Positions 7,539 to 10,196 of a stretch of 10,196 nt of DNA are shown here, in pieces. Below the pieces are notes generated by a model that saw only the letters and a list, made by a program, of their open reading frames with translations, was not told where the DNA came from and made no database searches. Origin of the DNA: Flavobacteriaceae bacterium UBA6231. GTDB taxonomy: Bacteria; Bacteroidota; Bacteroidia; Flavobacteriales; Flavobacteriaceae. Each line of letters starts with the position of its first letter. Position 1 is the first letter of the stretch. The position numbers and the translations under genes were made by a program. The DNA lies in contig DJWL01000078.1 in the NCBI GenBank assembly GCA_002441545.1, positions 1 through 10,196 on the forward strand. The letters are read 5' to 3'.

Positions 7539-7547
7539 ATTATAACA
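7539..7547 (-). promoter_or_regulatory. Extended -10 promoter candidate for the 600-residue gene
   Basis: On the minus strand the sequence TGTTATAAT is a perfect extended -10 (TGn-TATAAT). No convincing -35 lies 16-18 bp upstream, which extended -10 promoters can tolerate. Transcription would start near 7532, giving a leader of about 19 nt without a clear ribosome-binding site. In DNA this AT-rich chance matches are common, hence modest confidence. Confidence 0.45.
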
Positions 7548-7659
7548 TATTTTTAGTTTCTTTTATATAGACCTGTCATAGAAATAAAAAATACTAAAAA
7601 TTGTAAACACATATATGGATAGTTTCCGTAATTAAAAAGATAAATAGAAAAATAAATAT

Positions 7660-7677
7660 TAACAATCGTATTTGTTA
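7660..7677. other. Small inverted repeat, possible weak terminator of the 7695-7868 remnant
   Basis: TAACAA and TTGTTA form a 6-bp stem around a 6-nt loop, about 18 bp beyond the stop codon of the minus-strand remnant. A T-rich tract follows on the minus strand. It fits a weak intrinsic terminator for that vanished gene, but the stem has little GC. Apart from this and the promoter candidate, 7514-7694 shows no gene. Confidence 0.35.
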
Positions 7678-7694
7678 TAAAATATGTTGAAATA

Positions 7695-7868
7695 TTAACC
7701 TATTTTGCGAATATAAAAAATAGCTTCCAAACCACCTACCATTGAAATCCAGCCAAATGTCTCTATAATATAATTTCCTTCAATATTAAAATAAATTGAT
7801 AATAAAAAAGTTAAAATAATAATAACTAAAAATATACTTCTTGGGAAATATATATGATGAAATCTATA
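7695..7868 (-). pseudogene. 5'-truncated remnant of a small membrane protein gene
   Basis: An open frame of about 57 codons ends in TAA at 7695-7697. Its product includes a strong hydrophobic segment (SIFLVIIILTFLLSIYF) followed by NIEGNYIIETFGW, ISMVGGLEAIFYI and a basic end RKIG. This looks like a genuine membrane-protein C-terminus. There is no ATG, GTG or TTG codon in frame before the Met in ISMVGG, and an in-frame TGA stands at 7869-7871, so the 5' end is missing. It meets the 5'-truncated plus-strand remnant head to head near 7826-7856. No family assignment is possible. Too short for standard gene callers. Confidence 0.55.
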
Positions 7869-8008
7869 TCAGTGGTGGACTTGTAGCTAGAAAAACTGGT
7901 GGTTATAAATATACTGCTTGTGGCGTTAAAAGATCTTCTTATTATGATCCTAATGGCGATGTTGAAGATTGGGAAGAATGCTATGATGTTTGCAGAAAAA
8001 TAAATTAA
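7826..8008 (+). pseudogene. 3' stub of a lost gene, possibly a third Ig-repeat paralog
   Basis: Plus-strand reading is open from after a TAA at 7823-7825 to the TAA at 8006-8008 and encodes DEIYISGGLVARKTGG, then YKYTACGVKRSSYYDPNGD and EECYDVCRKIN. The codons look real, three cysteines are present, and a good terminator follows 27 bp later. No start with a ribosome-binding site exists; the only in-frame candidate is a TTG at 7841. The segment FLGN..DEIYISG resembles FVGN.DGKTYLIG near the C-terminus of the 1057-residue Ig protein, and both then have Gly-rich stretches and a V-x-R ending. I infer that this is the end of a deleted paralog with a different tip. The similarity is short and could be chance. 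Confidence 0.5.
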
Positions 8009-8034
8009 ATTAATATTTAAATGAATTTAATAAT

Positions 8035-8061
8035 AAAAAAAGAGTTATAAAACTTTTTTTT
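8035..8061 (+). terminator. Intrinsic terminator after the 3' stub
   Basis: AGTT (8043-8046) pairs with AACT (8051-8054) around the loop ATAA. The stem is extended by one G-T pair and the flanking A-run against a run of eight T, with a further T-run to 8068. GC content of the stem is low but the U-tract is long. It serves the truncated gene ending at 8008 and separates it from the promoter at 8079. Confidence 0.65.
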
Positions 8062-8078
8062 CTTTTTTGTTAGTTATA

Positions 8079-8106
8079 TTGATTAGTTATAGTAAAATGT
8101 TATAAT
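8079..8106 (+). promoter_or_regulatory. Sigma70-like promoter of the second Ig-repeat gene
   Basis: -35 TTGATT (8079-8084), 16-bp spacer ending TGT, -10 TATAAT (8101-8106), which also makes an extended -10. This is the same -35, spacer length and -10 as the promoter of the first Ig-repeat gene (1780-1807), and again lies a short distance after a terminator. The leader would be about 28 nt. Confidence 0.65.
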
Positions 8107-8139
8107 AAATTCATCTATCGAAATTAAAAAAGGAATAAT

Positions 8140-10196
8140 ATGAAAAAAGGAATTTTTACACTTAGTCTATTATCATTATTACTAAGTCAGGCTTCTAATG
8201 CCGAATATATGATCAAAATACCTCTTGAACCAAAAAGCATTCAATTTAATGATGCTGAAGTGACTGGTTCTATAAATTTAAATCCAGCCACAATAAATCG
8301 AGGTGAGACATCGAGTATAGTATGGGATTATACTTATGCTGATTCTATAATTATTGAAGATGTTGGTACATTTAATTATAAAAATGGTTCTACTCCTGTA
8401 AATCCATTAGCATCTCGTTCTTACAATGTCGAAATTGTAAATGGCACTCAGAAAAAAAATGAAGTGTTAAATTTAACAGTTATCCAACCAAATCAAAATA
8501 TCTCATTTAACGCCAATCCAACTAGAATTGGATTTGGTCAATCAACTCAATTAAATTGGAATGTAACTGGTGCTTCAAGTGTAGCAATTGACAATGGTGT
8601 TGGATATAATTTATCCAACACTGCTTCATATAATATTAGCCCTACAACAAGCACAACTTATACACTTACAGCGGGTGGTTTTGAAGGAGTTCCTGATAAA
8701 ACTAGCAGTGTAAATATTGAAGTCGTTCCTAATGCTATTATAAATACATTTGAAGTTGATAAGCAAAATGTAACAAGAGGAAAATCTATTATTTTCTCTT
8801 GGAATGTTGCTAATGCTGAATCATTAGCTTTAAATCCATTTGGTCCATTGGTTCAAAGAACCTCTGGAACTCAATCGATACCATTTAATACGGCAGGTAC
8901 TTTTGTTTATACATTAGAAGCAACAAGTTTAAGTGGTGAAAAAGATCAGAAAAGTAAGACAATAAATGTATTTGACCCTGCTACAATTACTAGCTTTAAA
9001 GTTAATGGTCAAGATTCTATAGATGTATCACCAAATGCGGATTTAAATTTCACTTGGAATACAACTTCTGCTCCTACTTTAAAACTAAATGGAACAACAG
9101 TTAGTGGAACCTCACAAACTCTTGCTGCAAATGCACAAGTTGGTAGTACAACTTATACATTACAAGCAACTAATGCGGCAGATGATTCTGTAACTGATAA
9201 TGTGATTGTGAATGTTGTTGGTGATGCAGTAATAAATACATTTACTGCACCAACAGCAGTATTTGCTAATAGTCCATTTAATTTAAACTGGACAGCAACT
9301 GGTGCCAACAGATATACACTTAAATCAAATAATAATTCTTCAGGAGTAACTACTACTGAAGAAAATTTAAATACATTACTAACTAAAGTAGTTACTCCAA
9401 CAAGCTCTGGAAATTTTACTTATACTTTATCTGCATATAATACAGCTAATTCATCTGTAACAAGGGATGTTTCTGTTAATATAGAAAATGATCCAACTTT
9501 TACTGACTTTAAAGTCAACGGTCAAAACTCTATCAATGTATCGCCAAGTGCTTCTTTAAGTTTCACCGGAGAGGGATTTAGCACTGGCGCTACATTGCAA
9601 GGTAGAAACAGTACTAATGCTACTGATTCTGGGCTACCAAGCACAGCATCAGCCACTGCTGGAACTACTACTTATTATGCAGCCGCTAAAAAATCACTAA
9701 ATAATGTTACAAGATATAGCAATGCTAGGTCAGTAACTGTTACTGTCGTAAATGCACCAACAATAGGAACAATAACAGCACCAACAACAGTATTTGCTAA
9801 TGCTGCATTTACTGCTTCTTGGAGTGGTACAAACGTTGTTAATTATAAAATTAAATCTACTAACGCTGCTTCTGGTATAGCAATAACTGATGTTGATTTA
9901 GGTACTGCAACTTCAAGAGCAATAACACCAACAGCAGCAGGTAGTTATATTTATACTATCACTGCAACTAATGCTGCTGGTGTAACTGCTACTAAAACAT
10001 TTACTGTTTCTGTAGAAGCAAATCCAACATTCACTGGCTTTACAGTTAATGGTGGAACATCTATAAATGTATCTCCATCTGCCACTTTAACTTTTGCTGG
10101 TACTGGTTTTAGTGCTGGTGCTACTCTACAAGGTAGAGATAGCACTAATGCTTCAAACTTGGTATTACCAAGTACTGCTTCAACAACTGCTGGTAC
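8140..10196 (+). CDS. Second Ig-like repeat protein, partial (685 N-terminal codons)
   Basis: Paralog of the 1057-residue protein, open to the right edge; its tip is not seen. Signal peptide: MKKGIFTLSLLSLLLSQAS ending SNA before EYMIKIPLE. Ig-like domains begin near residues 45, 117, 198, 280, 362, 451, 539 and 628, the same order as the first protein with one extra residue in domain 2. AAAAAGGA lies 6 nt before the ATG. DNA similarity to the first gene is patchy: the signal peptide region is diverged, domain 1 is nearly identical (8252-8540), domains 2-3 are diverged, 50 bp are identical at 8959-9008, domain 7 is mosaic, and the last 230 bp are identical to 3688-3917. Exported, probably surface-exposed; adhesion is inferred from architecture only. 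Confidence 0.88.
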   Translation, partial: MKKGIFTLSLLSLLLSQASNAEYMIKIPLEPKSIQFNDAEVTGSINLNPATINRGETSSIVWDYTYADSIIIEDVGTFNYKNGSTPVNPLASRSYNVEIVNGTQKKNEVLNLTVIQPNQNISFNANPTRIGFGQSTQLNWNVTGASSVAIDNGVGYNLSNTASYNISPTTSTTYTLTAGGFEGVPDKTSSVNIEVVPNAIINTFEVDKQNVTRGKSIIFSWNVANAESLALNPFGPLVQRTSGTQSIPFNTAGTFVYTLEATSLSGEKDQKSKTINVFDPATITSFKVNGQDSIDVSPNADLNFTWNTTSAPTLKLNGTTVSGTSQTLAANAQVGSTTYTLQATNAADDSVTDNVIVNVVGDAVINTFTAPTAVFANSPFNLNWTATGANRYTLKSNNNSSGVTTTEENLNTLLTKVVTPTSSGNFTYTLSAYNTANSSVTRDVSVNIENDPTFTDFKVNGQNSINVSPSASLSFTGEGFSTGATLQGRNSTNATDSGLPSTASATAGTTTYYAAAKKSLNNVTRYSNARSVTVTVVNAPTIGTITAPTTVFANAAFTASWSGTNVVNYKIKSTNAASGIAITDVDLGTATSRAITPTAAGSYIYTITATNAAGVTATKTFTVSVEANPTFTGFTVNGGTSINVSPSATLTFAGTGFSAGATLQGRDSTNASNLVLPSTASTTAG
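9763..9827 (+). repeat. 65-bp block identical to 4015-4079 (out-of-register paralog match)
   Basis: Start of domain 7 in the second Ig-repeat gene. It is identical to the start of domain 9, not domain 7, of the first gene. The offset is 5748, one 531-bp repeat unit less than the colinear offset of 6279. A second out-of-register block follows at 9943-10031 (matching 4195-4283). These mark template changes between repeat units. Confidence 0.88.

Noticed and set aside
7514..8139. Insertion sequence or integration site as the cause of the gene remnants
   Set aside because: No transposase fragment, terminal inverted repeats, target duplication or tRNA was found, so a simple deletion is preferred.

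Overview
The window is very AT-rich chromosomal DNA from a Gram-negative bacterium. The evidence is a full-length DUF445 protein close to the gammaproteobacterial YjiN type, classical Sec signal peptides on two large exported proteins, Shine-Dalgarno sites and sigma70-like promoters. A low-GC gammaproteobacterium is the best guess; another low-GC proteobacterial lineage is not excluded. No tRNA, rRNA, CRISPR array, transposase, integrase or origin was seen.

Layout. Positions 1-1625 hold a minus-strand operon: the DUF445 membrane protein gene followed 9 nt later by an unidentified gene that runs off the left edge. A sigma70 promoter and a 12-bp tandem duplication lie in its leader. A divergent intergenic region follows, which unusually contains an intrinsic terminator. 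Positions 1864-5037 encode a complete 1057-residue secreted protein of about ten Ig-like beta domains with a Cys/Trp-rich C-terminal tip, ending in a strong terminator. Convergent to it, 5082-7513 carries two minus-strand genes of unknown function (600 and 187 residues), the second with its own promoter overlapping the gap between them. Positions 7695-8008 hold two gene remnants that have both lost their 5' ends and meet head to head, which looks like a deletion scar. Finally, 8140-10196 is the first 685 codons of a second Ig-repeat gene, paralogous and colinear with the first.

How it fits together. The two Ig-repeat genes share signal-peptide style, domain order and promoter architecture (TTGATT, 16 bp, TATAAT, just after a terminator). 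They also share patches of perfect DNA identity, including a 230-bp block, set among diverged stretches. The mosaic crosses repeat registers: domain 7 of the second gene resembles domain 9 of the first and then switches to domain 8. The 3' stub at 7826-8008 may be the end of a third paralog with a different C-terminal tip. The locus therefore reads as a small family of surface or exported repeat proteins that exchange sequence by gene conversion and may vary their tips. The 600/187-residue pair between them is an unrecognised accessory module, and nothing in the sequence ties it functionally to the Ig proteins.
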